In this document: in pieces, positions 56,213-64,000 of the stretch
How positions within the stretch are numbered: the first letter of the stretch is position 1
Layout of the letters: each line of letters opens with the position of its first letter
DNA from: Exiguobacterium sp. J17977
Lineage (GTDB): Bacteria; Bacillota; Bacilli; Exiguobacteriales; Exiguobacteriaceae
Direction: 5' to 3'
Assembly (NCBI RefSeq): GCF_018616375.1
Contig: NZ_JAEQBB010000001.1
Span: 558,001 to 622,000 of the forward strand
Length of the DNA stretch: 64,000 nucleotides
Position numbers and translations under genes: made by a program
The notes under the pieces: generated by a model
Told to the model about the DNA's origin: nothing
What the model saw: the letters and a program-made list of their open reading frames with translations, nothing else
Databases searched by the model: none

Positions 56213-57553
56213 TTGAGAACGATTACGATGTTCCATTATAATGACTTACATTCTAAATTTCATAACTGGCCGCGGCTCGTCTCGTTTTTGAATGAGCATC
56301 GAACGGACGATACGCTCGTTTTCGATCTCGGCGACCATGCCGACCGGACCCATCCGGCGACGGAAGTGACCCGCGGACAAGTGAACGTGCGCCTGCTCAA
56401 TCGGATTCAACCGACCGCCGTCACCATCGGCAATAACGAAGGCATCACGTTCCCGCACGATTGGCTCGCCCATCTGTATGACGTGGCCGCATTCCCGGTT
56501 TTGTTAGGCAATGTCTATCAAGCGTCCGGAGAACGACCGGACTGGGCGTCGGAAACGCTCATCGTCGAACGAGACGGTATCAAAATCGGGTTGTTCGGGG
56601 TGACCGCACCGTATGAAGAGCTTTACCCTGAACTCGGTTGGACCATCGAAGCGCCGCATGCGACAACGACGCGTGCCCTTGAGACACTTCGAGACTGCGA
56701 CGTCATCATCGCGCTCAGCCATCTCGGGTTTTACGCCGACGAGCGGCTCGCCGAGGCGTTCCCGGAAATCGATGTCATCCTCGGGGCTCATACCCATCAT
56801 GTTCTCGATGACGGGGTCGTCACGAACGGGGTCCTCATCGCACAGGCCGGCAAGTACGGGCAGTACGTCGGGCAAGTCGAGCTGACGTTCGAAGGGACCC
56901 GAGTCGTCGAGAAACGGGCTTGTCTCCACAATTTATCGGAGCGTGACCCGGACGCGGCGACGGTCGCGGTGTTGGCGGAAGAGTATGGTCAGGCCGAGCG
57001 TCTGCTCGATGTGACCATCGCCGAGACGCCAGGTTATGCGAGTGACTGGTTTGGTCCGTCGGCAATCGGCGACTTGTTGGCGAGCGGACTCGCGGACTGG
57101 TGTGACGCCGAACTGAGCATCATTCCGTCCGGTGTGTTATTGGAAGGCTTGAACCCGGGCCACGTCACGCTCAATATGTTGCATCGGATTTGTCCGCATC
57201 CGATCAACCCTTGTGTCTTGACGCTTGACGGAGCGACCCTCGTCCGATTTTTGAACGACGTCCAAGAAGATGCGTTCACGACGATGCATGTCCGTGGCCT
57301 CGGTTTTCGCGGGACGGTGCTCGGTAGCCCGATCCTCCATGGGATCGACACGCAACGCGGTCGCTATTCGATCAAAGGTGAGGACATCAGGCTAGACGGG
57401 ACGTATCGTGTCGCCACGGTCGACATGTTCACGTTCGGACCGCTCCTTCCGTATTTGGCCGATCAGCCGAAACGTTACTTTATGCCGGAACTGCTGCGTG
57501 ACGTGTTACGCGAGACGATCGTGACCCGCCATAACGCCATCCGAAAAGGATAG
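56213..57553 (+). CDS. yunD: Cytosolic 5'-nucleotidase / UDP-sugar hydrolase-like metallophosphatase (YunD-like)
   Basis: The 446-residue protein has no signal peptide. MFHYNDLHSKFHNW, FDLGDHADRT, TIGNNEG, ALSHLGFY and GAHTHHVLDDG are the metallophosphatase motifs in order, followed by a 5'-nucleotidase C-terminal domain. It matches the B. subtilis YunD position upstream of the yut genes. TTG 56213 follows AAGGGGGA. It contrasts with the secreted enzyme at 19398. Confidence 0.85.
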   Translation: MRTITMFHYNDLHSKFHNWPRLVSFLNEHRTDDTLVFDLGDHADRTHPATEVTRGQVNVRLLNRIQPTAVTIGNNEGITFPHDWLAHLYDVAAFPVLLGNVYQASGERPDWASETLIVERDGIKIGLFGVTAPYEELYPELGWTIEAPHATTTRALETLRDCDVIIALSHLGFYADERLAEAFPEIDVILGAHTHHVLDDGVVTNGVLIAQAGKYGQYVGQVELTFEGTRVVEKRACLHNLSERDPDAATVAVLAEEYGQAERLLDVTIAETPGYASDWFGPSAIGDLLASGLADWCDAELSIIPSGVLLEGLNPGHVTLNMLHRICPHPINPCVLTLDGATLVRFLNDVQEDAFTTMHVRGLGFRGTVLGSPILHGIDTQRGRYSIKGEDIRLDGTYRVATVDMFTFGPLLPYLADQPKRYFMPELLRDVLRETIVTRHNAIRKG

Positions 57554-57601
57554 GGGCGGGAGCGGTCGGCATGCTATGATAGAACAGTGGAGGTGTGAAA
57601 C

Positions 57602-57982
57602 ATGATTAGAGTGAATCGCCACGGCTATACCGTCATCGAAGAGAAACGTGACGGTTTTGACGAGGAAGCGTTCATCGCACGCTATAGCGACGTGCTCGAT
57701 AAATACGATTATATCGTCGGGGATTGGGGCCACGGACAACTTCGGTTGAAAGGGTTCTATGAGACGAAGTCCAAGTTCGCGACGTATGATAATCGAATCG
57801 ATCACGTGATGGATTACGTGTATGAATACTGTAACTTTGGATGCCCGTTCTTTGTACTCAAAAAAGAGACGGAAATCGATGAGGCGGAAGACGGTCCAGT
57901 CTTCGGTGGCACGAAACAACCGCTCAAACTGAAACGCAAATTTAATAAATCGGAAGAAGCCGAGCCTTCGACCGGTACATGA
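57602..57982 (+). CDS. yutD: YutD-like protein
   Basis: The 126-residue protein has FDEEAFIARYSDVLDKYDYIVGDWGHGQLRLKGFY-type core and VYEYCNFGCPFFVLKK, matching YutD of B. subtilis in size and order. Function is unknown. The C-terminus is charged and disordered. GGAGGTG precedes ATG. It has its own terminator. Confidence 0.9.
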   Translation: MIRVNRHGYTVIEEKRDGFDEEAFIARYSDVLDKYDYIVGDWGHGQLRLKGFYETKSKFATYDNRIDHVMDYVYEYCNFGCPFFVLKKETEIDEAEDGPVFGGTKQPLKLKRKFNKSEEAEPSTGT

Positions 57983-57983
57983 C

Positions 57984-58009
57984 GCGCTGATGACATCAGC
58001 GCTTTTTTG
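57984..58009 (+). terminator. Terminator of yutD
   Basis: GCGCTGAT pairs with ATCAGCGC around GAC, followed by TTTTTT. Confidence 0.85.
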
Positions 58010-58147
58010 TTACATTTATTTTCCAAATGTTTCTTTTAGGTGAAAAGACGGTGTGACAGGTTTAGGCATAGGAAAATTGTGATAACTTATATTTAAGGCT
58101 ATTGTTTCTGTTCGGGTTTTTGTGGGCTTTGGAAGTGAGGTGGAAGT

Positions 58148-58453
58148 ATGCAACACGTACAAACGGCGACCGTCGGTGACCGCGATGACGTCCATAATCG
58201 AATTCATAACTTCGGCTTGGGCCTAATGGCGATGTTGTTCTTCGCGTTTGGGAGTATCATGACGTTTTACTTCACCGCCGCAGTCCTGATTTATGAGGTT
58301 GTCCACGTCTTGCTGATCCGTCGCTTTGAATATCGTCAGGCGTTCTTGAGAGGCCGTCTCTTTAAAATCATTTCATTGGCGGCAGTGGCTACAGGTGTGC
58401 TCTTATTTATTGTATCGATGTCCCAGTTTTTCATGGGCAATGTCATGTATTGA
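58148..58453 (+). CDS. Small membrane protein of unknown function
   Basis: The 101-residue protein has a charged N-terminus (TVGDRDDVHNRIHN) and three hydrophobic helices (about 24-40, 42-54 and 74-95). AAGTGAGGTGGAAG precedes ATG. It is monocistronic, ending in an A/T-type terminator at 58458. No family is recognised. Confidence 0.6.
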   Translation: MQHVQTATVGDRDDVHNRIHNFGLGLMAMLFFAFGSIMTFYFTAAVLIYEVVHVLLIRRFEYRQAFLRGRLFKIISLAAVATGVLLFIVSMSQFFMGNVMY

Positions 58454-58457
58454 AGGG

Positions 58458-58482
58458 AAGGGAAAAACCTTTTCCCTTTTTT
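58458..58482 (+). terminator. Terminator of the small membrane protein gene
   Basis: AAGGGAAAA pairs with TTTTCCCTT around ACC, followed by a T-run. Confidence 0.8.
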
Positions 58483-58553
58483 CGTGTTTTTTTGAAACTT
58501 TTCATCAAGTGATGACGTACACTTAGGAGAGAACTCAAAAAAGGATGATGAAA

Positions 58554-59222
58554 ATGACTGCACAACTCAAGCAACATGCACAACAAATGTTAACTGGAAA
58601 GCGTTGGTTACTCGCCGGACTTTTGATTTTGTTCGTCGTCTTGAACGGAATTCCACAATCGTTCGCACCGACGGTAGACCCGGAAGCGGTTCCGACGGCA
58701 GCGGACACGGGACTTACGTTCTTGTCGCTCCTCCTCACGTTATTGATCGCACCGCTCGCAATCGGTTGGTCTTGGCTCGTCTTGTCCGTGTCACGCGGCG
58801 ATAAGCCGGCCGTCTCGACATTGTTCGAGCCTTTCAAAACGGGATACGTCAAGCACGTGCTCGCTCCGTTCTTCATGGGACTGTTTATCTTCCTATGGTC
58901 GTTGCTCCTCGTGATTCCGGGAATCATTAAAAGTTTCTCGTATTCGCTCACGTATTACATCTTGCGTGACCAACCGGAACTATCGGCCCTCGAGGCGATT
59001 ACTGAATCACGCCGGATGATGGACGGGCACAAGATGGACGCGTTCAAACTCGTCCTCTCGTTCATCGGTTGGTTCCTTCTCGGAATCATTACACTCGGGA
59101 TCGGTTTCTTGTACGTCTACCCGTACTTCACGACGACGTACGCGACGTTCTACGATTCACTTCGGAAAGCGGAACAACCGCAGACGAACCATGTCGGCAC
59201 CGATTTTGAACAAGGATTCTAA
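58554..59222 (+). CDS. DUF975 family membrane protein
   Basis: The 222-residue protein has five to six hydrophobic helices. LLVIPGIIKSFSYSLTYYILRDQPELSALEAITESRRMMDGHK is split over the DUF975 signature, with the SRRMMDGHKMDAF element. It is an integral membrane protein of unknown function. ATG 58554 is selected after AAAGGATG. Two upstream ATGs overlap the ribosome site. Confidence 0.88.
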   Translation: MTAQLKQHAQQMLTGKRWLLAGLLILFVVLNGIPQSFAPTVDPEAVPTAADTGLTFLSLLLTLLIAPLAIGWSWLVLSVSRGDKPAVSTLFEPFKTGYVKHVLAPFFMGLFIFLWSLLLVIPGIIKSFSYSLTYYILRDQPELSALEAITESRRMMDGHKMDAFKLVLSFIGWFLLGIITLGIGFLYVYPYFTTTYATFYDSLRKAEQPQTNHVGTDFEQGF

Positions 59223-59225
59223 ACG

Positions 59226-59259
59226 AAAACCTCCGCTCTCGATGAGCAGAGGTTTTTTT
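59226..59259. terminator. Bidirectional terminator
   Basis: AAAACCTC-CGCTC pairs with GAGC-A-GAGGTTTT with one mismatch. T-runs lie on both strands, between the DUF975 gene and glpX. Confidence 0.8.
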
Positions 59260-60238
59260 AGGCGTTGACTTCTTGTTTTTGAAGGTATGGCTTGAGCGAT
59301 AACGTGTGCTCGGCGACGACTTTACGAATCGTCTTCGTCTTCGAGCGCATGACGAGTGACGTCGTCTCGACGATATCGTCCGTCAAGAATTTGACGCCAT
59401 CGAGCAATTCACCTGATGTGACGCCTGTCGCTGCGAAGATGCAGTCGTCGCTCTTGACGAGGTCGTCAAGCGTGAGCAATTGAAGCGGGTCCTCGATGCC
59501 CATCGAGATGACGCGTGCCGTCTCTTCCTCGTTCATCGGGTGGAGGCGGGCCTGCATGTCACCGCCGAGCGCCTTGACGGCCGCTGCCGTGATGACGCCT
59601 TCTGGTGCGCCACCCGTACTGATGAAGATATCGATCGGGTTCGACTTGACGGCCGCCGCGATTCCGGCCGAGACATCTCCGTCTTCAAATAGTTTGACGC
59701 GTGCGCCCATGTTCATCGCCGCTTGACGGAAATGTTCATGACGATCACGGTCTTGCATGATGACGGTCACTTCCTCGATGCGTTTGCCGTTATAAAGGGC
59801 GGCCTTCTCGATAATCGACTCGAGCGGTTCGTCGAGTGAGACTTTCCCTTTCAAGTTCGGGCCGACGACGAGCTTATCCATATACATATCTGGTGCGTGG
59901 AGGAGGGCGCCTTTATCCGCGACCGCGATGACGACCATGGCGTCCCCGAGACCTTTGGCGACGATGGACGTTCCTTCGAGCGGGTCGACGGCGATATCGA
60001 CTTCTGGTCCGAACGTCGTCCCGAGGCGTTCCCCGATATAAAGCATCGGGGCCTCATCGAGTTCACCCTCACCAATGACGACAGTTGCATCCATATTGAT
60101 GGTGCCAAGCACTTCACGCATGGCCGATGTCGCTGCGTCATCCGCTTCGTTCTTCTGACCACGACCAATCCATTTCGATGAGGCCAGTGCTGCTGCCTCG
60201 GTTGCTCGTACGATCTCTAACGCTAATTCTCGTTCCAT
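59258..60238 (-). CDS. glpX: Fructose-1,6-bisphosphatase class II (GlpX)
   Basis: The 326-residue protein has ASSKWIGRGQKNEADDAAT, VIGEGELDEAPMLYIGE and VDPLEGTSIVAKG, which carry the metal and phosphate binding residues, and FISTGGAPEGVITAAA. It dephosphorylates fructose-1,6-bisphosphate in gluconeogenesis. Its length and motifs match the class II enzyme of Bacillus. The start at 60238 has GGAGGGTAC upstream. Confidence 0.95.
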   Translation of the reverse strand: MERELALEIVRATEAAALASSKWIGRGQKNEADDAATSAMREVLGTINMDATVVIGEGELDEAPMLYIGERLGTTFGPEVDIAVDPLEGTSIVAKGLGDAMVVIAVADKGALLHAPDMYMDKLVVGPNLKGKVSLDEPLESIIEKAALYNGKRIEEVTVIMQDRDRHEHFRQAAMNMGARVKLFEDGDVSAGIAAAVKSNPIDIFISTGGAPEGVITAAAVKALGGDMQARLHPMNEEETARVISMGIEDPLQLLTLDDLVKSDDCIFAATGVTSGELLDGVKFLTDDIVETTSLVMRSKTKTIRKVVAEHTLSLKPYLQKQEVNA

Positions 60239-60396
60239 AGTGTTGTACCCTCCACGTGATATCTATTTAATGTGACATACTAATAGTTGTGTTAATCCGT
60301 GGATTAGTGTATCACAATTGCGTAAATGATGTAAATAGGAGAGATTCTTTTCTCGAACGAGAAAAAGGATTACTATAGGAGGCAGGGGGGATTGCG

Positions 60397-60840
60397 ATGT
60401 ATTTTGTGAACAGAGAAAAGATTAACGAGACGTTGGTCCATATGGAGACGATGCTCAGTCGGCTCGACCAATTGGAGGGGGACGCGTTCACCATCGAGCT
60501 GGCGAAACAACGGTTGGCCGTTCATTTGATGGAAGGCGTGATTGACGTCGGCAACTCGATGATTGACGGGTTCATCATGCGTGACCCGGGCAGCTATGAG
60601 GATATTGTCGACATCTTGCTTGACGAGCGTGTGCTCGATGCCGAAACGGCGGAAGCGACGAGAGCGCTCGTCGGACTACGGGCCCATTACGTCAGGGAGT
60701 TTGTCACGGCCGATTCAACCCGGTTCGACGCCTGGGTCGAGCGGAATCGACCGACGTTCGAGGCATTCCCAGAGCAGGTCCGACGCTATCTCGAAGTGGA
60801 GCTCGGTCCTGTATCAGCATTTTTACCAGAAAGCGAGTGA
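60397..60840 (+). CDS. yutE: YutE-like DUF86 protein
   Basis: The 147-residue protein has MYFVNREKINETLVHME, LLEC-like HLMEGVIDVGNSMIDGFIMRDPGSYEDIVDIL and VRRYLEVELGPVSAF, close to B. subtilis YutE. DUF86 proteins share the HepT-like helical fold of HEPN toxins, but here the R-x4-H motif is not intact (LRAHYVREF). GGAGGCAGGGGG precedes ATG. The next gene starts 4 bp after the stop. Confidence 0.9.
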   Translation: MYFVNREKINETLVHMETMLSRLDQLEGDAFTIELAKQRLAVHLMEGVIDVGNSMIDGFIMRDPGSYEDIVDILLDERVLDAETAEATRALVGLRAHYVREFVTADSTRFDAWVERNRPTFEAFPEQVRRYLEVELGPVSAFLPESE

Positions 60841-60844
60841 TTGG

Positions 60845-61615
60845 ATGAATCCGATTAAAGGATATTTATTTGACTTAGATGGCACGATGTATGCGGGGAC
60901 GGCCCCGATTCAAGCAGCGGTTGATTTCGTGAATCGACTCGAGGCAACCGGCTTTCCGTACTTATTTGTTACGAACAACGCGTCGATGACGCCGGAACAG
61001 GTGGCGGATAAACTTGTCTCGATGGGGGTGCACGTGACGCCTGAGCACGTCTTGACGAGTGCGATGGCGACGGCTCGTTACATCGAGAAGATGACGCCGG
61101 GAGCGACGATTTACATGATCGGGGAAGACGGCTTGCGCCTGGCGCTCGAAGAACGGGGCTTCCATGTGACGGAAGAGGCGAAGGCAGACTACGTCGTCGT
61201 CGGGCTCGACCGCCACATCACGTACGAAAAGTTGGCGAAAGGTGCGCTCGCGATTCGGGCCGGTGCTCGCTTCATCTCGACGAACGGCGACATCGCCATT
61301 CCGACCGAACGCGGCTTTTTACCGGGGAACGGGGCGCTCACGTCCGTCTTGACGGTGACGACGGAAAAAGATCCGTTCTTTATCGGCAAACCGGAACCGG
61401 TCATGGTCGACATCGCGCTTGAGATGATCGGCCTCACAAAAGAGGAAGTCGTCATGGTCGGGGACAACTATCATACCGACATCTTGTTCGGCATCAACGG
61501 TGGGATTCGAACGCTCCACGTCAACTCAGGGGTGCACGGTCCGGCTTTCATCCAGGAACAAGAAAAGCTCCCAACCTATATGGTCGAGAGCTTGGACGAA
61601 TGGACGCATGCATGA
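60845..61615 (+). CDS. yutF: HAD-superfamily phosphatase, NagD-like (YutF)
   Basis: The 256-residue protein has YLFDLDGTMYAG (two Asp), LFVTNNAS, an extended cap domain, IGKPEPVMVDIAL (Lys) and VMVGDNYHTDILFG. It is a subgroup IIA HAD phosphatase, probably acting on sugar phosphates or similar. It follows yutE as in B. subtilis. Confidence 0.92.
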   Translation: MNPIKGYLFDLDGTMYAGTAPIQAAVDFVNRLEATGFPYLFVTNNASMTPEQVADKLVSMGVHVTPEHVLTSAMATARYIEKMTPGATIYMIGEDGLRLALEERGFHVTEEAKADYVVVGLDRHITYEKLAKGALAIRAGARFISTNGDIAIPTERGFLPGNGALTSVLTVTTEKDPFFIGKPEPVMVDIALEMIGLTKEEVVMVGDNYHTDILFGINGGIRTLHVNSGVHGPAFIQEQEKLPTYMVESLDEWTHA

Positions 61616-61648
61616 AAAAAAGGGATGACATGATTGTCTCCCTTTTTG
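61616..61648. terminator. Bidirectional terminator
   Basis: AAAAAGGGATGACA pairs with TGTCTCCCTTTTT (one mismatch) between yutF and the NifU-like gene. Confidence 0.85.
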
Positions 61649-61649
61649 T

Positions 61650-61877
61650 TTAGAATACTTGTTCGACTTCAACGATGCCAGGTACTTCTTCGATGAGCGC
61701 GCGCTCAATCCCGGCTTTCAATGTAATGGTTGAAGATGGGCAGCTGCCGCATGCACCCATCAAACGAAGTTTGACGATGCCTTCTTCTACATCAACGAGT
61801 TCGACGTCACCGCCGTCGCGAAGCAAGAACGGGCGTAATTTATCGAGTACTTCTTGGACTTGATCAAACATTTCCAT
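61650..61877 (-). CDS. NifU C-terminal domain protein (YutI-like)
   Basis: The 75-residue protein has [38 protein letters not shown] split by strands. The CxxC (CGSC) binds or carries an Fe-S cluster. It is a Nfu-type carrier. ATG 61877 follows AAAGGGGTAG. An extended frame to 61934 has no ribosome site. Confidence 0.9.
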   Translation of the reverse strand: MEMFDQVQEVLDKLRPFLLRDGGDVELVDVEEGIVKLRLMGACGSCPSSTITLKAGIERALIEEVPGIVEVEQVF

Positions 61878-62009
61878 GGTATCTACCCCTTTCTGGTTCC
61901 CTTTCATTCTAGCAAGTTTGAGATTGTTTCTCAATCATTAACGCTGAGCGTTTTGTGGCGATGCGGCTTCTTCATTTTTGTATAATAGGAAACAAGAGGG
62001 GGAATCGAT

Positions 62010-62297
62010 ATGAAAATCACGGTATATGGGGCCGAAGTACAGTGTGCGAGCTGTGTCGGGGCACCGAGTTCAATCGAGACGTATGAGTGGCTACAAAGTG
62101 CATTGGCGCGGAAATATCCGAATCAGGCGTTCGAGTTTGAGTATATCGATTTTGAGACGGCGAACGATGACATCGCCGAAGCGATCAAGCAGGACGAGTG
62201 GTTCTATCCGCTCGTGCTGATTGACGGGGAAGTCGTGGACGAAGGGGTCGTCCAGCTTCGGAAAGTCTATTCGGCCATCGAACAGACGACAGCATAA
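62010..62297 (+). CDS. yuzD: YuzD-like (DUF1462) thioredoxin-fold protein
   Basis: The 95-residue protein has VYGAEVQCASCVGAPSSIETYEWL with CxxC, FEYIDFETAND and YPLVLIDGEVVDEG, the DUF1462 pattern. In B. subtilis it lies beside the NifU-like yutI, as here. Function is uncertain. Redox or Fe-S support is inferred. Confidence 0.9.
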   Translation: MKITVYGAEVQCASCVGAPSSIETYEWLQSALARKYPNQAFEFEYIDFETANDDIAEAIKQDEWFYPLVLIDGEVVDEGVVQLRKVYSAIEQTTA

Positions 62298-62330
62298 AAA
62301 AGTCGAGCGATGTGATCGCTCGACTTTTTG
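62297..62330. terminator. Bidirectional terminator
   Basis: AAAAAGTCGAGCGAT pairs with ATCGCTCGACTTTTT around GTG. Confidence 0.92.
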
Positions 62331-62331
62331 T

Positions 62332-63762
62332 TTAGAGAAGCTGGAACGACGATGTCGCCGAACCTGCCGTGTAACCAGTGAGCGTCGCATCAGATTTTAC
62401 TTGATACGTCCCACGCTGTGATGAAGAGGTTGTCGAGAGTGTGAACGTGATGGCACCTGTCGAACTCGTTTTGCCAGTGCCGACGAGCGTCGCGCCATTC
62501 GGCTGTGTGACCGTCACACGGACGTCGGCGTTCGCGACCGCTTGGCCGTTCGAGTTCCGGACCGTCGATGAGATCGAGACGACTTCACCAGCGTAATACG
62601 TTGACTTCGATGTCGATACCGTCGTCGAGAGCGCTTGGACAGGTTGCGTCGTGCCGCCAGACGTCGGTGCCTGCACGAGTCCGTTCCCGAACCATGTGTC
62701 ACGGCCAGCCGTTCCGAGGTCGATTGAATCTTGTGACAGTTTCGTGCGGAGTTGCGAGCTCGACAACGTCGGGAACGCTTGTTTCATAAGCGCGAGGTTA
62801 CCGGCGACGTAAGGTGTCGCCATCGATGTCCCGCTCATTTGGCCGTAGCCGCCATTTGAGAGCGTCGAGTTGATGCCCACACCTGGTGCCGCGACTTCGA
62901 CCGTGCTACCTGTCGCCGAGAACGAGGCGCGGTTGTTGTTGATGTCCGTCGCTGCGACGGCGATCGCCGAGCTGTAACGGGCCGGGTAGTTGACGAGGTC
63001 GCCCGTACCGTCAGCGCGTCCGTTGTTACCGGCTGCCGCGACGACGAGGATACCAGCGTTATTGGCGCGATCGACAACTTGTTGAAGTGTCGTCGATGGA
63101 CTTGTCGTCCCGAGACTCAAGTTGATGACGTCCATTTGGTTCGTGATCGACCAGTCAATCCCGGCGATGATGCTCGAGAGGCTACCGCTACCGTTTGCCT
63201 CGAGTGCCTTGACCGCGTAAATGCTCGCTTCGTGGGCAATCCCGACGGTACCGATGCTATTGTTGCGGGCACCGATAATCCCGGCGACGTGCGTCCCGTG
63301 ACCGTTGTCATCCGCGTATGAGCTCGTGACCGTACTGAACGAGGCGCCACCGGCGATCGTCAAATCGGGGTGCGCCGAGATTCCCGTATCGACGACCGAT
63401 ACTTTCACGCCTTTCCCGGTGTATCCACTCTGCCAAGCCGATGGAGCTTTCAACTTCGGAATACCCCAATCTTGTGTCTGGTTTTCGATTTGTACCGTTT
63501 GGTCGACTTCCACGTGGGCGACGTTCGGGTTGTTCTTCAAGCCATTCAAGGCAGCTTTCGGTACTTCGAGGGCAGCGGCAGGAATGTTTTTGTACTGTTG
63601 GCGAACTTCCATGCCTTCAATCGAGAGCGGGATATTCTTCGCTGATTCTTTGAAGACGACGATGACGCGTTCTTTCTCTTTGTTCGGGGCGGCTTCTGCG
63701 CCTCCTGGAACGGTTGACAGTACGAGCAATGAAGCGAGGACGGTGCTGCAAACTTTTTTCAA
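62332..63762 (-). CDS. Secreted subtilisin-like serine protease with C-terminal Ig-like domain
   Basis: The 476-residue preproprotein has a signal peptide (to about AEAAP, residue 25) and an I9-type propeptide (RVIVVFKES to VAHVEVDQTV). The S8 domain shows the triad: VVDTGISAHPDL (Asp125), NGHGTHVAG (His158) and GTSMATPYVAG (Ser313), with AAAGNNG (Asn247) for the oxyanion hole. After residue 370 an Ig-like domain follows (YYAGEVVSISSTVRNSNGQ). TTG 63762 is chosen for AAAGGAGG upstream. The family gives extracellular alkaline proteases. Confidence 0.93.
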   Translation of the reverse strand: MKKVCSTVLASLLVLSTVPGGAEAAPNKEKERVIVVFKESAKNIPLSIEGMEVRQQYKNIPAAALEVPKAALNGLKNNPNVAHVEVDQTVQIENQTQDWGIPKLKAPSAWQSGYTGKGVKVSVVDTGISAHPDLTIAGGASFSTVTSSYADDNGHGTHVAGIIGARNNSIGTVGIAHEASIYAVKALEANGSGSLSSIIAGIDWSITNQMDVINLSLGTTSPSTTLQQVVDRANNAGILVVAAAGNNGRADGTGDLVNYPARYSSAIAVAATDINNNRASFSATGSTVEVAAPGVGINSTLSNGGYGQMSGTSMATPYVAGNLALMKQAFPTLSSSQLRTKLSQDSIDLGTAGRDTWFGNGLVQAPTSGGTTQPVQALSTTVSTSKSTYYAGEVVSISSTVRNSNGQAVANADVRVTVTQPNGATLVGTGKTSSTGAITFTLSTTSSSQRGTYQVKSDATLTGYTAGSATSSFQLL

Positions 63763-63962
63763 CTTGTTTCCTCCTTTGGGGTATGTAGGCGAGGTGACGC
63801 GATGTCGAACTGCCGTGCCCATAGAGTAACAAGTTTTCCCATCGGGTAGAATATGTCAATGGAATTAAAAATCTGAATATTTAGATAAGGATACAGGGGA
63901 TTCAGATACAAGACTTTTGTCTCAAGGAGATGGCGGCAGAACGACAAATCGAGCACGTTACA

Positions 63963-63992
63963 CAAAAAAACAGGTGACCGTGATGGTCACCC
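63963..63992 (-). terminator. Terminator of a minus-strand gene beyond the window
   Basis: GGTGACC (63973-63979) and GGTCACC (63985-63991) pair, and seven Ts follow when read on the minus strand. A gene ending just right of the window is expected. Confidence 0.7.
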
Positions 63993-64000
63993 GTTCATGT

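Noticed and set aside
60397-60840. YutE-like protein as a HEPN toxin
   Set aside because: The DUF86 fold is related to HepT, but the R-x4-H motif is not intact and the gene sits in a conserved housekeeping cluster.

Overview
The window looks like the chromosome of a low-GC Gram-positive bacterium of the order Bacillales, most likely Exiguobacterium or a close relative (inference). The reasons are a secA2-slaP pair as in Bacillus anthracis, the sufCDSUB operon, S-box (SAM-I) leaders, operators of the Bacillus FadR, CcpA, LexA and CodY types, and gene neighbourhoods matching the B. subtilis yus (fadNAE, yusI, gcvH, yusE-like) and yun/yut (yunD, yutD, yutE, yutF, yutI, yuzD) regions. From about 7.1 kb onward coding is dense and mostly GC-rich at third positions. 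The first 7 kb are much more AT-rich.

Positions 1-7083 are the right-hand part of a mobile island or decayed prophage. It starts inside a phage-type superfamily 2 helicase, followed by a small protein and a 189-residue tyrosine recombinase whose first catalytic arginine is cysteine. Next come a 24-codon ORF coupled to an EVE-like/HNH nuclease, and a two-gene operon of an unknown protein plus a HEPN-like protein with an R-x4-H motif. The island ends at a 29-bp copy of the 3' end of tmRNA (T-arm plus acceptor strand), a classic attachment site. The other junction and the intact ssrA should lie left of the window. This is the best place in the window for an undescribed defence or conflict system.

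Positions 7.1-15.9 kb hold small proteins, a second HNH nuclease, a membrane-anchored protein, an NAD(P)-dependent epimerase-like protein, a SulP transporter and a LexA-controlled Y-family polymerase/YolD pair. Positions 15.9-22.2 kb carry secA2, slaP and a large secreted nucleotidase, a surface and secretion module. At 22.3-28 kb are cstA (with a cre site), a hemolysin III family protein, proline dehydrogenase, two YcxB-like paralogues and a short-chain dehydrogenase. At 28-33.5 kb is the fadN-fadA-fadE beta-oxidation operon with two identical FadR-type operators. At 33.6-36.7 kb are a nucleotidyltransferase, an ArsC-like protein, gcvH, a PTS IIC-like membrane protein and a thioredoxin-like protein.

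From 36.7 to 37.1 kb there is no gene but a promoter, a multi-helix fold and a terminator, which suggests an unrecognised non-coding RNA. It is followed by a SAM-I riboswitch and metNIQ, an MFS transporter, the suf operon for Fe-S cluster assembly, and a YCII-like protein. A second SAM-I riboswitch then precedes a secreted LVIVD-repeat protein, an unusual pairing. Positions 48.7-57.6 kb carry a zinc-ribbon protein, a DUF6678-like protein, an LDH-like dehydrogenase lacking three active-site residues, an alanine/sodium symporter, acylphosphatase, a BrnQ transporter with a CodY box, an MFS exporter, a DUF72 protein and a YunD-like phosphatase. The last part has the yutD/yutE/yutF/nifU-like/yuzD cluster, glpX, two small membrane proteins and a secreted subtilisin-like protease.
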